A DNA stretch of 53,345 nt from Pseudomonadota bacterium. Its GTDB lineage: Bacteria; Myxococcota_A; Polyangia; Polyangiales; Polyangiaceae. Positions within the stretch are counted from its first letter, which is position 1; every line of letters begins with the position of its first letter. This document shows, in pieces, positions 8,397 to 16,983 of this stretch. The stretch lies in the NCBI GenBank assembly GCA_023402175.1, contig JAEXCN010000185.1, positions 1-53,345 on the forward strand. The letters run 5' to 3'. Below the pieces are notes generated by a model. That model did not search any database. It was not told where the DNA came from and saw nothing but the letters and a program-made list of their open reading frames with translations. Position numbers and translations under genes: made by a program.

Positions 8397-9729
8397 TCGG
8401 TGCGCTTCGCACATCCTCGTCGCCACCTCCTTCCTCGCGGCAAGCGGAGCGGCGGCGAGCTGCTCGAGCAGTGAGGGCGACGGGACCAGCGCCGATTTCC
8501 ATCCGTTCGACGCAGCCCCCGAGGCTGCCAGCGGTGACGCGGGCGGCGATCCGCCGAACGCTCGCGACGCCGGGCGCGTCGACGCAGCGCCGCTCGCCGT
8601 CGTCTGCACGTCACCGCCGTGCGCGACGTCGCTGGTGACGACGCTCGGGGCCGGTGTCGACGACCGGAGCGAGGGCTTCTGCGCGCTGCTCGGCGACGGC
8701 ACCGTCGCGTGCTGGGGCGCGAACGGCGCAGGTCAGCTCGGGCGCGGAGACGCCGCAGGGGTGGTCGACAGCGCAAACGCGGCGCGCGTCGTCGGTCTTT
8801 CGGACGTCGTCACGCTCGATCACACGTGCGCGGTCGACAAGGACGGTGCCGTGTGGTGCTGGGGCACCGGTCCGTTCCTCCGCTCCGGCGCGGGCGCTGT
8901 GACGACCGAACGTACGCCAGTGAAGCTCGATCTCCCTCCCGCCACGAAGATCGGCCTCGGCTACACCACCGCATGCGCGGCGGTCGAGGGTGGCGTCCAC
9001 TGCTGGGGCAGCAACGCCACCGCACAACTGAGCCCGCTGCCGACGAACTCGGGAGACATCGGACTTCCGCGATCGATACCGCTCCCACCGGGCGTGCCCG
9101 TACGTGCGTTCGCCGTCGGCAGCGCGACGTTCGCGCTCCGCGAGGACGGCACGCTCGTGACCTGGGGAGCGAACCCACCACTCGGGCGCCCCTCGCCGAT
9201 CTTCCCCGATCCGTATCCCGACACCGTCGCGCTCGACGGGATCGTCATGGTCGATCTCGCGCACGACAGTGCGTGCGCGACCGCAGGCGGGACCGGCTAC
9301 TGCTGGGGGGCTCCCGTCCGGAAGAGTGTCTGGGAGCAGAATGGATCCAGCCTCGATCGCGCGCTTCCCGAGCCGGTCGTCACGCCGGAGCCCATCGTTC
9401 AGATCGCGACGACCCGCAGCTATGTCATCGAGAATGTCGGCATACAGCGGTATCGCTGGTGTGCCTCCACCGTTTCGGGCGCCCTCTACTGTTGGGGAAT
9501 CAACGAGAGCGGTCAAGCTGGGGTCGGCACGCAGAACTACGTGTTCGACGCCGTCAAAGTCGAAGGTCTGCCGGAGCGCGTCGCGCAAGTGAAGACGACA
9601 CCGAAAACGACCTGCGCGCTTCTCACGAATGGCAAGGTCTATTGCTGGGGGAGCAATTACAACGGGCAACTCGGCAACGGAGAGAACAGAGGGGTAAGCG
9701 TCGTTCCGGTGGAGGTGGTGCTTCCATGA
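8371..9729 (+). CDS. cassette A gene 7: RCC1-repeat lipoprotein
   Basis: This 452-residue lipoprotein has signal 'ATSFLAASGAAASC', an Asp/Ala linker and a conserved head 'VVCTSPPCATSLVTTLGAG'. Several RCC1/ATS1 repeats follow ('FCALLGDGTVACWGANGAGQ', 'CAVDKDGAVWCWGTG', 'CALLTNGKVYCWGSNYNGQ'), predicted to form a seven-bladed propeller with paired Cys in the blades. Bacterial RCC1 proteins are extracellular, so a nucleotide-exchange role like eukaryotic RCC1 is not implied. ATG 8371 (MHFTKRRLD) lies inside the end of gene 6 and is conserved with cassette B (MHFTRRLLD), which fixes the start. The 3' end overlaps gene 8 (ATGA). Confidence 0.86.
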   Translation: MHFTKRRLDRCASHILVATSFLAASGAAASCSSSEGDGTSADFHPFDAAPEAASGDAGGDPPNARDAGRVDAAPLAVVCTSPPCATSLVTTLGAGVDDRSEGFCALLGDGTVACWGANGAGQLGRGDAAGVVDSANAARVVGLSDVVTLDHTCAVDKDGAVWCWGTGPFLRSGAGAVTTERTPVKLDLPPATKIGLGYTTACAAVEGGVHCWGSNATAQLSPLPTNSGDIGLPRSIPLPPGVPVRAFAVGSATFALREDGTLVTWGANPPLGRPSPIFPDPYPDTVALDGIVMVDLAHDSACATAGGTGYCWGAPVRKSVWEQNGSSLDRALPEPVVTPEPIVQIATTRSYVIENVGIQRYRWCASTVSGALYCWGINESGQAGVGTQNYVFDAVKVEGLPERVAQVKTTPKTTCALLTNGKVYCWGSNYNGQLGNGENRGVSVVPVEVVLP

Positions 9730-11510
9730 TTACGCGCACAGCCAGCGCCGCAGTGCTGTCCGCCGTCGGTCTCGCGCTCCTCGCCAGCGCCGGCGCCTGC
9801 GGGCAAGATCGCGGCGGGTACGACACCCCGCCGATCGTCTTCGTTCCTCCGCCGCCGGCGGAGGACGCCGGCGAGTGTCCGCTCCAATGCTCGCTCGACG
9901 GGAGCTCGGTCGTTCGTTCGTGCACGGGTGAGGTCGTCGAGACCTGTCCACCGAAGCTGGCCTGCGGCGCCGCGCGCTGCCAGGAGCCGTGCGCGGCCGC
10001 CGCCGCCGACCAAAGCTCGAACGGATGCGAGTTCTACTTCCAGTCGCCGCCGGGTTGGTCCGAAAATCCGGACCCTTGCTATGCTGCTTTCGTCGTGAAT
10101 ACGTCGAGGCAGCCGGCGAGCATTTCGCTCGATCGCGAGGGCAAAGACCTCGACATCTCGCAATCGATGTTCCGCACGACGCCCGGCGATGCGACGCTGA
10201 TCGAGCACACCGGCACAATCGCTCCGGGTGAGAGCGTCATCCTCTTCCTCTCGGATCACGATCCGAACCTGCCCGTCTCCGGTCGTGTCAGGACCACGTG
10301 CCCTCCCGGTGTGGTCCCTGCGGTCCTCTCGGGCCTCTCCTCCCGGACCACCGGGCTCGGCTCGTCGTTCCATTTGAAGGCGAGCAACCCCGTGTCGCTC
10401 GTGTCGATGTACCCGTTCGGCGGCGCAAAGAGCTTTATTTCCACAGCGACGTTGCTCCTGCCCATCGTCAACTGGACGAAACAGAACATCATCGTCAACC
10501 CGTGGGAGGCGACGGCCCCCGCCGGTGTCCCGTTCACGCAGATTGTTGCGTCCGAGGACGATACCGAGGTGACGATCCTCCCGACACGGGAGATCCAAAA
10601 TGGCCTCGGCGTCAAAGGCTCGCCGGCGAAGGTCCCCGCGACCTATCGCCTCGACAGAGGTCAGCACCTCCAGTTCGTCCAGGACGACGAGCTCTCCGGG
10701 AGCATCATCACTTCCAACAAGCCAACGACGGTCTTCGGCGGCCACACCTGCGCATTCGTTCCGAGGAATTCTCGCGCTTGCGACACGCTGGGTCAGCAGA
10801 TCCCCGCGTTCGAGCAATGGGGCGCCGAGTACGTCGCCGTCGGGTATCGCCCGCGCGTCGGCAACGAGCACGAGGCCATGCCCTATCGCATCGTCGCGGC
10901 CCGTGATGGCACACGCCTCGATTACGATCCGGCGATTCCCGCCGGCGCTCCGACCGAGATGTCGGCCGGCGAAGTGGTGACGTTCCCCGCGGGCGTCGGC
11001 GACGCGTTCGTGGTGCGAACGCAGGACGCCGACCACCCGATCTATCTCGCCGCGTACATGACCAGCGCGGGCGGCGCCTATTTCGGGTCTCCGTCCTACG
11101 GCGGACGAGGCGATCCGGAGTTCGTAAACGTCGTCCCAACCGGCCAATATCTGAATTCCTACAGCTTCTACGCGGACCCGACGTACGACGAGACGTCGCT
11201 TGTCATCGTGAGAGCCAAGAGCCACGGCTCGTTCAAGGATGTGTGGCTGGAGTGCGCCGGCAACTTGACCGACTTTCGTCCGATCGGAACGCGCGGCGAG
11301 TACGAGTTCACACGCGTCGACCTCTCGAGGGACCGCGGCCCCGGTCAGACGTTCGGAGACAAGACGTGTCAGACGGGTCTCCACCGCATGAAAAGCGAGG
11401 GCCCGTTCACCGCGACGCTGTGGGGCTGGGCTGCCTACTGCAGCTACGCGTATCCAGGGGGAATGGCGCATCGAAAGCTCGTCACGACACCGCTGGATCC
11501 GATCCAGTGA
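9726..11510 (+). CDS. cassette A gene 8: IgGFc-binding-domain lipoprotein
   Basis: This 594-residue lipoprotein has lipobox 'LLASAGAC' and a Cys-rich head ('CPLQCSLDG' ... 'CGAARCQEPC'). A long domain like the IgGFc-binding protein N-terminal domain follows. Its signatures are 'TATLLLPIVNW', 'VASEDDTEVTILPT', 'YRLDRGQHLQFVQ', 'ELSGSIITSNKPTTVFGGH', 'ACDTLGQQIPAFEQWGAEYV' and 'RIVAARDGTRLDYDP'. The end, 'GPFTATLWGWAAYCSYAYPG', is shared with cassettes B and D. The IgG-binding name comes from the human FCGBP mucin; in a soil bacterium the domain more likely takes part in adhesion or carbohydrate/protein binding. A bulged hairpin 20 bases downstream probably ends the operon. Confidence 0.88.
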   Translation: MITRTASAAVLSAVGLALLASAGACGQDRGGYDTPPIVFVPPPPAEDAGECPLQCSLDGSSVVRSCTGEVVETCPPKLACGAARCQEPCAAAAADQSSNGCEFYFQSPPGWSENPDPCYAAFVVNTSRQPASISLDREGKDLDISQSMFRTTPGDATLIEHTGTIAPGESVILFLSDHDPNLPVSGRVRTTCPPGVVPAVLSGLSSRTTGLGSSFHLKASNPVSLVSMYPFGGAKSFISTATLLLPIVNWTKQNIIVNPWEATAPAGVPFTQIVASEDDTEVTILPTREIQNGLGVKGSPAKVPATYRLDRGQHLQFVQDDELSGSIITSNKPTTVFGGHTCAFVPRNSRACDTLGQQIPAFEQWGAEYVAVGYRPRVGNEHEAMPYRIVAARDGTRLDYDPAIPAGAPTEMSAGEVVTFPAGVGDAFVVRTQDADHPIYLAAYMTSAGGAYFGSPSYGGRGDPEFVNVVPTGQYLNSYSFYADPTYDETSLVIVRAKSHGSFKDVWLECAGNLTDFRPIGTRGEYEFTRVDLSRDRGPGQTFGDKTCQTGLHRMKSEGPFTATLWGWAAYCSYAYPGGMAHRKLVTTPLDPIQ

Positions 11511-11530
11511 GCCGACGGCGAGGCGTCGGG

Positions 11531-11566
11531 GGCCTTCTCGAGCGCGACCGGCGAGAGGCCTTTCTC
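11531..11566 (+). terminator. candidate terminator after cassette A
   Basis: GGCCTTCTCG pairs with CGAGAGGCC (one bulged T) around an 11-base loop and is followed by TTTCTC. It lies 20 bases after the last cassette gene. The T-tract is weak, so termination may be partial. Confidence 0.4.
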
Positions 11567-11856
11567 CGTCACGGTCTCGTGATGCTGCTCCGGCTCTGCA
11601 CGCACTCGGGGAACGGGGTTTCGATATCGTCGGCTGTGGGGCTTCCCGAAGAGGCGTTCGACTCTATTCGCGGGTGAGCAACGTACACGGCGACCACATC
11701 GCGGCCGACATCGAGCGCGCCATCACCGGGCGCGCCGGAGACGCAGGATCGGATCGCCGACGACCTCGTTAGACCGAACGCCAGATCAGCATTGAACACT
11801 CGAAGCGCACGAGAGGTGACGCGCGCCACCTTGTCACCGCGGGCGTGCGCGGACGG
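11567..11856. other. stretch without recognised gene
   Basis: Between the cassette A terminator and the end of the convergent zinc-ribbon gene I see no supported reading frame. A minus-strand frame of 86 codons is open, but I recognise nothing in it and it has no ribosome binding site. Confidence 0.3.
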
Positions 11857-12177
11857 TCAAGTTCGTCGACGCGCAGATCTCGCCTCCGCGGGCTTCGCAT
11901 CGGCGGCAAACGACAGGCCTGCCTCGCGGAGGAGCTTCTTCATCGCTGGCAGCGAGGCTCTTCCCATCCCGTGAAGCGCGAGGATCTCCTTCTCGCTGTG
12001 CTTCGCAAGTTTCTTCACGCTGTCGATCCCAGCGCCGGCGAGCGCACGCCGCGCCGGCGCCGCAAACGCGCCGAAGAACTCATCCGCAGGCTTCTTCGCC
12101 GCCTCGCACCTCGGGCAAGTCGGGCAGTCGCTCGTCTTCGTGAACGTGTGGCCCTTCGGACAGGTTCGCACCGGCAT
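11857..12177 (-). CDS. small zinc-ribbon plus helix-hairpin-helix protein
   Basis: This 106-residue cytoplasmic protein begins 'MPVRTCPKGHTFTKTSDCPTC', a Cys4 zinc ribbon (C6, C18, C21, C24 by eye). It continues with an HhH/RNA-polymerase-alpha-CTD-like segment, 'ALAGAGIDSVKKLAKHSEKE' followed by 'ILALHGMGRASLPAMKKLL'. This domain pair occurs in many bacteria as a small conserved hypothetical protein. The HhH half suggests DNA or protein contact, but I know of no defined function. The basic, Ala-rich tail is variable. It is transcribed towards cassette A and divergently from mbnP. Confidence 0.8.
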   Translation of the reverse strand: MPVRTCPKGHTFTKTSDCPTCPRCEAAKKPADEFFGAFAAPARRALAGAGIDSVKKLAKHSEKEILALHGMGRASLPAMKKLLREAGLSFAADAKPAEARSARRRT

Positions 12178-12390
12178 CGCGACTGTTCTATCAGCGAAGA
12201 CGCTCCCGCCGCGACGTGAGGAACGAGCGCGTCGCGGCGGGCGTTGAAGTTTTCAAGTCCGGAGAACGAGATCGAGGGTCGATAGGGGGTCGTCGACATG
12301 ATGCTCGCCCAGCGGCCGTCGCGCAGCCGGCTGCCGTAGCACGAACAAAAACAAACGTGCCACGGTGGGGTGACACGATTCGGAGATTTC

Positions 12391-13461
12391 ATGCTACTGC
12401 CAGCGCCCATGCGAACGTCCCACTTGATCGCGCTCTTCTCGGTCGTCACCGCCTCCTCCTTCGCCATCTTCGGGTGCAGCGACGACAATGACGCGGCCCG
12501 CAGCGCGTCCGAAGACGGGGGCTTGCCGGACGCGGCCATCGACGCCGGCGCAGAGGGATCCCCGACACCAGACGCGGGAGACGGCGGGATCGCGACGACC
12601 ACCATCCGCTTCAAGGCCGCCGACGGCGACGGGAAGGAATGGAGGTGCGGCTCCTCGAACCTCAGGGTCGGCAACCTCACGGACGTGAGGCCAGGCGACC
12701 TACGCTTTTACGTATACGACGTCACGCTGCTCGCCTCCGACGGGACCTCCGTCCCGTTCGCGCTCGTCGACGACGGCAAGTGGCAGCACCAAGGAGTCGC
12801 GCTCCTCGACTTCGAGGACGCGACCGCCGAGTGCGCGTTCGTCATCTTCGGCAAAGCCAAGTCGGCGGACGTCAACACCGAGCTCCGGGGGACTCCGGCT
12901 GCCGCGGGACCGTTCCGCGGCGTGCGGTTCACGCTCGGCGTGCCGCCGAGCCTCAACCACACGGAAGTCGCCATCGCGCCGTCGCCGCTGAGCTCGACGG
13001 GTATGGACCACGGGCCCGCAGATGGTCGGCAATTCCTACGTGCGAGCTTCTACTCGACGACGACGGGTACGACCGGCAACAACGACCACAACCTCATCAT
13101 GCTCCGTACGGTCTGCAACAACGTGACTGGCGACGGCGGCGCACCGCCGGCAGACGCGGAAGCCTGTACGAAGCCGAATCGTCCGGTCATCACCGTCGAG
13201 CGCGATGGCGGCTTCGATCCCACGCAGCACGAAATCGTCGTCGACGTGACGAATCTCTTCGCGGGGTACTCGCCGCTCGGCACACCGGGGCCGGCCGATC
13301 TGAACGACAATGGCAGGGTCGACTGCTTCGGACCGCTGCACGCCGGCGACCTCGGGCCCACGCTCGGCGCCGAGCGCTGCGGGAAGTTCTACCCGAACCT
13401 CGGACTCGCCTATGGCACAGGACGCGCGGCGGGCACCCAGACGGTGTTCCGGGCGCCATGA
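12391..13461 (+). CDS. mbnP: MbnP-like copper-associated lipoprotein
   Basis: This 356-residue protein is of the MbnP family (MXAN_0976 type, four-Cys motif), the partner of the di-heme enzyme MbnH. The signal 'LIALFSVVTASSFAIFGC' ends in a lipobox, so this copy appears to be a lipoprotein. An Asp/Ala/Gly-rich linker precedes the conserved core: 'TIRFKAADGDGKEWRCG', 'DLRFYVYDVTLL', 'ECAFVIFGKA', 'FRGVRFTLGVP' and the C-terminal 'CFGPLHAGDLGPTLGAERCG'. In characterised pairs MbnH oxidises a Trp of MbnP to kynurenine and creates a Cu(I) site. I chose ATG 12391 because GGAG lies 6 bases upstream; a second in-frame ATG at 12409 is possible. It overlaps mbnH by ATGA. No methanobactin precursor gene is visible nearby. 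Confidence 0.85.
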   Translation: MLLPAPMRTSHLIALFSVVTASSFAIFGCSDDNDAARSASEDGGLPDAAIDAGAEGSPTPDAGDGGIATTTIRFKAADGDGKEWRCGSSNLRVGNLTDVRPGDLRFYVYDVTLLASDGTSVPFALVDDGKWQHQGVALLDFEDATAECAFVIFGKAKSADVNTELRGTPAAAGPFRGVRFTLGVPPSLNHTEVAIAPSPLSSTGMDHGPADGRQFLRASFYSTTTGTTGNNDHNLIMLRTVCNNVTGDGGAPPADAEACTKPNRPVITVERDGGFDPTQHEIVVDVTNLFAGYSPLGTPGPADLNDNGRVDCFGPLHAGDLGPTLGAERCGKFYPNLGLAYGTGRAAGTQTVFRAP

Positions 13462-14678
13462 TTCGACGCCTCCGCCCTGCTCTGCTCGCCGGCCTCTCGA
13501 TCGCGGCGGCGAGCATCGCGGGCTGCACTTCGCGCGCCGGATCGACGGAGGAGGGATCGCCACCGCGGTCTTCGTCATCCGGCAACGGCGCGTACGATTG
13601 GGGGCTGCCCGACGACGTCCCCCGGCCTCTCGTCCCCGCGGGCAACCCGATGACGCAAGCGAAGGTCGCGCTCGGCCGGCGGCTGTTCTACGACCGCCGT
13701 CTCTCGTCGAACGGAAAAGTGTCGTGCGCCACCTGCCACGTGCAGCGTTTCGCATTCGCGAGCGGCACGAAGAACCCGGTGGGGGTCGACGGCCGCCCGC
13801 ACCCGCGGAACGCTCCGAGCCTCGCGAACGCGGGCTATCACGCGCGCTACAACTGGGCGGCCCCTTCGCTGACCTCGCTTGAGGCGCAGGTGCGCGGTCC
13901 GCTCTTCGGGGAAGGGGCACCCACGGCGGAGATGGGACTCACGACCAACGCCGCCCGCGATGCCGCGCTCGCCGCGCTCCGGGCCGATGAGCGGCACCGT
14001 GCTGAGCTCGGCGAAGCGTTCCCGGAGGCGGAGGAGCTCGGATGGGACGAAATCATCCGCGCGCTCGCCTCGTTCGAGCGATCGCTCGTGTCGATGAACG
14101 CCCCGATCGATCGGTTTCGTCGCGGCGACATGGACGCCTTGTCGCATGCAGCAATGCGCGGCGCGGAGATATTCAATACGGACTACAAGGGTGCGGTCTG
14201 TCACCACTGCCACGACGGCATCACGTTCACGAACGACGTCACGCACGAGCGAGCGCCGTTCGACGAGATCGTCTATACGAACGTCGGCCTCTACAACGTC
14301 GGCGGCACGGGCGACTACCCGCCCGGCAACCAAGGACTGTTCGAGACGACCAGGAACCCGGCGGATCGCGGCAAGTTCAGGACGCCATCGCTCCGGAACG
14401 TCTCGGTCAACGCGCCGTTCATGCACGACGGGAGCGTCGCGACGCTCGAGGAGGTCATCGCGCACTACCAGCGCGGCGGCCGGCGAATCGATGAAGGTCC
14501 GCTCGCAGGCGATGGGCGCGAGAGCCCGATCAAGGAGCGCGGGCTCGGCGGGATGACCCTCGACGAGGACGACGTGCGCGACCTCGTCGCCTTCCTCGAC
14601 GCGCTGACCGATCACGACTTCCTCACCGACCCGCGCTTCTCGAACCCCGAGCCCGGGGATCCGCGCTTCGGGGAGTGA
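13458..14678 (+). CDS. mbnH: MbnH-like di-heme cytochrome c peroxidase-family enzyme
   Basis: This 406-residue protein is of the MauG/CcpA/MbnH family. A lipobox-like 'SIAAASIAGC' opens the sequence. The two c-type heme sites are CATCH at residues 90-94 and CHHCH at 248-252. Between and after them are 'LGRRLFYDRRLS', 'RNAPSLANAGYHARYNW', 'ALASFERSLVS', 'GKFRTPSLRNVSVNAPFMHD' and 'FLDALTD'. In the known MbnP/MbnH pair this enzyme converts a partner Trp to kynurenine through a bis-Fe(IV)-like state. The ATGA overlap with mbnP supports a two-gene operon. Both proteins look like lipoproteins, so they may work together on the same membrane. Confidence 0.88.
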   Translation: MIRRLRPALLAGLSIAAASIAGCTSRAGSTEEGSPPRSSSSGNGAYDWGLPDDVPRPLVPAGNPMTQAKVALGRRLFYDRRLSSNGKVSCATCHVQRFAFASGTKNPVGVDGRPHPRNAPSLANAGYHARYNWAAPSLTSLEAQVRGPLFGEGAPTAEMGLTTNAARDAALAALRADERHRAELGEAFPEAEELGWDEIIRALASFERSLVSMNAPIDRFRRGDMDALSHAAMRGAEIFNTDYKGAVCHHCHDGITFTNDVTHERAPFDEIVYTNVGLYNVGGTGDYPPGNQGLFETTRNPADRGKFRTPSLRNVSVNAPFMHDGSVATLEEVIAHYQRGGRRIDEGPLAGDGRESPIKERGLGGMTLDEDDVRDLVAFLDALTDHDFLTDPRFSNPEPGDPRFGE

Positions 14679-15168
14679 GAGCCTCGAACTGGTCGAGCGC
14701 TCGATCGAGCCGAGTCCCCAGCGCTCGACGCGTGTACTCGACGTGATGGTGCCGCCGGCGCGGACGCGTGTCAGCGCGAGCGCTTCGTAGGCGCTCGACT
14801 AGACGAACTGATCGGCGCCTGCGTGGGCGACGATCCCGCGCTCGGCGAGAAAGCGTTCGAGCAAAGGCCGGAGGAGCTCGGCGATGAGACGCTGCAGCTC
14901 GTGCTCCCCCATGTCGTCGGCCTCCGGGTAGACCAGCGGCGGCGACGACCTCTTCCTGGGAGCTCGCATGGCTTCAGCGTAAGCCGACGCCGCGTGCTCG
15001 TCACGACGTCGAGCTCCGGCTCGCGGCAGCGGCGTGGTCACGCTGCTGCCTCAGCAGCTCGTGTGCCGCGATCGAAGCCCGCTCGTTCCGCGCGCTCGCG
15101 ACCGAGCGCAGGTGGCCCGGTCAGATCGGGCCTGGCCGCGCCACCTTCTTGGGCACGCAGCGCGCCCG
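14679..15168. other. mostly non-coding region between mbnH and cassette B
   Basis: This stretch holds only the Uma2-like remnant at 14799-14969. A GGCCCG/CGGGCC hairpin lies downstream of the cassette B end but has no T-tract. Nothing else is recognised. Confidence 0.3.
14799..14969 (-). pseudogene. truncated Uma2-family (DUF820) N-terminus
   Basis: A 56-residue frame reads '...LVYPEADDMGEHELQRLIAE' and ends 'HAGADQFV' before a stop. This resembles the first third of Uma2/DUF820 nuclease-fold proteins, in which the text continues into 'YY..GDP...APDV'. The catalytic core is missing and no continuation is visible after the stop, so this is a remnant. A GTG at 15041 would extend it by 24 residues. 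The identification rests on a short match and is tentative. Confidence 0.4.
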
Positions 15169-16983
15169 TCAGCGGATTGGCGGCAGCGGCGTCTCGACGA
15201 GCTTCCGCTGGGCCATGCCACCCGGATAGGCGTAGCTGGCGTACTGGTCCCAGCCCCAGATCGTCGCGGTGAACGGGCCTTCGCTCCGCATGCGCTGGAG
15301 GCCGTACTGGCAGACGCTCGTGCCGAACGTATCGCCGGGCCCGTGGTTGCGCGAGAGATCGACCCTGACGTACTCGTACTGGCCTCGCGTTCCGATGGGC
15401 TTCCAGCCCGTCAGGTTGCCGGCGCACTCGAGCCAGACGTCCTTGAACTCGCCGAGCGACTTCGCCCGGACGATGACGAGCGACGTCTCGGCGTACGTCG
15501 GATCCGCGAAGAAGCTGTACGCGTTCAGGTACTGCCCCGCGGGAACGACGTTGACGAACTCCGGATCGCCCCAGCCTGCGAAGCTGTCTCCCGCGCCGAA
15601 GCCCGGTAATCCGCCTCCGGTCATGTGGGCCGAGACGTAGATCGGATGATCGACGTCCTGCGTGCGGACGACGAAGGCGTCCCCGGTCCCGGCGTAGAAC
15701 GTCGCCACCTCACCGGCCGAGAGGATCGTGGGCGCGCCAGGCGGCACCGCCGGATCGTAGTCGAGCCGCGTGCCGTCCCTCGCTGCGACCATGCGATAGG
15801 GCACTCGCTCGTGCTCGTTGCCGAGGCGCGGGCGATAGCCAACGCCGACGTATTCGGAGCCCCATTGCTCGAAGGCCGGAATCTGCTGAGCGAGGATGTC
15901 GCACGCAGGGACGTCCGTCGGGAGAAAGGTACAGCCGTTCCCACCGATCATCGACGTCGGCTTGGTGGTGGTGACGATGCTGCCAGTGAGGTCTTGTAGC
16001 TGGACGAGCTGCAAGAGCTGCCCCTTGTCGAGGCGGTACGTGGCCGGCACCCGCGCCGGACCACCGACGACGCCCTCGCCGTCCTCGATGTCGCGCGTCG
16101 GCAGGATCGTCACTTCGGTGTCGTCCTCGGAGGCGAGGATCTGCGCCGAGGGCCCGCCGGTGTTCCTGGCCGCTCCCGCTGCACCTTCCCAACCATTGAC
16201 GAGGATGTGCTGCTTCGCCCAGGTCGCGACGGGCAAGAGGAGCGTTGCCGTAGGAGCGAAGCTCTTGGCTCCGCCGTACGGGTAAATCGTCGAAGCCGCC
16301 ACAGGCAGGTTCGTCTTCAGGTGGTACGAGGAGGCGATTCCGGTGCCGAGAAGAGCGCTGTCGGAGAGCGTCGCGGGGACGACGCCATCCGGACAAGGAA
16401 CGTCGAACGTCTCACCCGGCCGGCCGCCAGGCGGAGGGAGACTCGGGTCGCGATGGGTGACGAAGAGGACGACGCTCTCGCCCGGCAAAATGGGTCCGAC
16501 GTGCTGAATCAGCGTCGCGTCGCCAGGATTCGTTCGATACATCGATTTGGAGACATCGATGTCTTTCCCTTCGCGCTCGAGTGACAGCTCGACGGCTCGG
16601 GCCGACGGATTCGCGATGTAGGCTGCATAACACGATGGCGGACTGATACGGGACGCCGGGAGCTGGAAATAGAACTCGCACCCGTTCGAGCTCCGATCGG
16701 CAGCCGCGGCTTCGCACGGCTCCTGGCATACACCGGCACCACAGGCGAGCTCGGGCCTGCACGTCTCGACGACCTTTCCGGTGCAGGCCTCGATTACCGA
16801 GCGGCCGTCGAGCGAGCACTGGAGCCGGCAGTCCGGGGCGTCTACCGACGCGTCCGCCTCGAAGGTCTGCTCGCGACGTTCGAAGCCGCCTCGGTCATCC
16901 CCACAGGCGCCCATGCACGCGGCGGCGAGCGTGAGCCCGAAAACCGCTGCCACGGCTCCGTGAGACATTCGCACGCGCTTCAT
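15169..16983 (-). CDS. cassette B gene 8: IgGFc-binding-domain lipoprotein
   Basis: This 604-residue counterpart of 9726-11510 has lipobox 'LAAACMGAC' and Cys head 'CRLQCSLDGRSV' ... 'CGAGVCQEPC'. The IgGFc-binding domain carries 'TATLLLPVATWAKQH', 'LASEDDTEVTILPTRDI', 'YRLDKGQLLQLVQ', 'DLTGSIVTTTKPTSMIGG', 'ACDILAQQIPAFEQWGSEYV' and 'MVAARDGTRLDYDP'. The C-terminus is 'GPFTATIWGWDQYASYAYPG'. It starts inside the gene 7 stop (ATGA). Compared with cassette A it has small insertions near 'PPPGGRPGETFD' and 'AAGAARNTGGP'. It is the last gene of the minus-strand cassette and faces cassette A across the mbnPH region. Confidence 0.88.
   Translation of the reverse strand: MKRVRMSHGAVAAVFGLTLAAACMGACGDDRGGFERREQTFEADASVDAPDCRLQCSLDGRSVIEACTGKVVETCRPELACGAGVCQEPCEAAAADRSSNGCEFYFQLPASRISPPSCYAAYIANPSARAVELSLEREGKDIDVSKSMYRTNPGDATLIQHVGPILPGESVVLFVTHRDPSLPPPGGRPGETFDVPCPDGVVPATLSDSALLGTGIASSYHLKTNLPVAASTIYPYGGAKSFAPTATLLLPVATWAKQHILVNGWEGAAGAARNTGGPSAQILASEDDTEVTILPTRDIEDGEGVVGGPARVPATYRLDKGQLLQLVQLQDLTGSIVTTTKPTSMIGGNGCTFLPTDVPACDILAQQIPAFEQWGSEYVGVGYRPRLGNEHERVPYRMVAARDGTRLDYDPAVPPGAPTILSAGEVATFYAGTGDAFVVRTQDVDHPIYVSAHMTGGGLPGFGAGDSFAGWGDPEFVNVVPAGQYLNAYSFFADPTYAETSLVIVRAKSLGEFKDVWLECAGNLTGWKPIGTRGQYEYVRVDLSRNHGPGDTFGTSVCQYGLQRMRSEGPFTATIWGWDQYASYAYPGGMAQRKLVETPLPPIR

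Noticed and set aside
8371..9729. RCC1 protein as a GTPase exchange factor
   Set aside because: It has a lipoprotein signal and disulfide-type Cys pairs, so it is extracellular; bacterial RCC1 repeats are generic propellers.
15119..15150. GGCCCG/CGGGCC hairpin as terminator of cassette B
   Set aside because: No T-tract follows in the direction of transcription.
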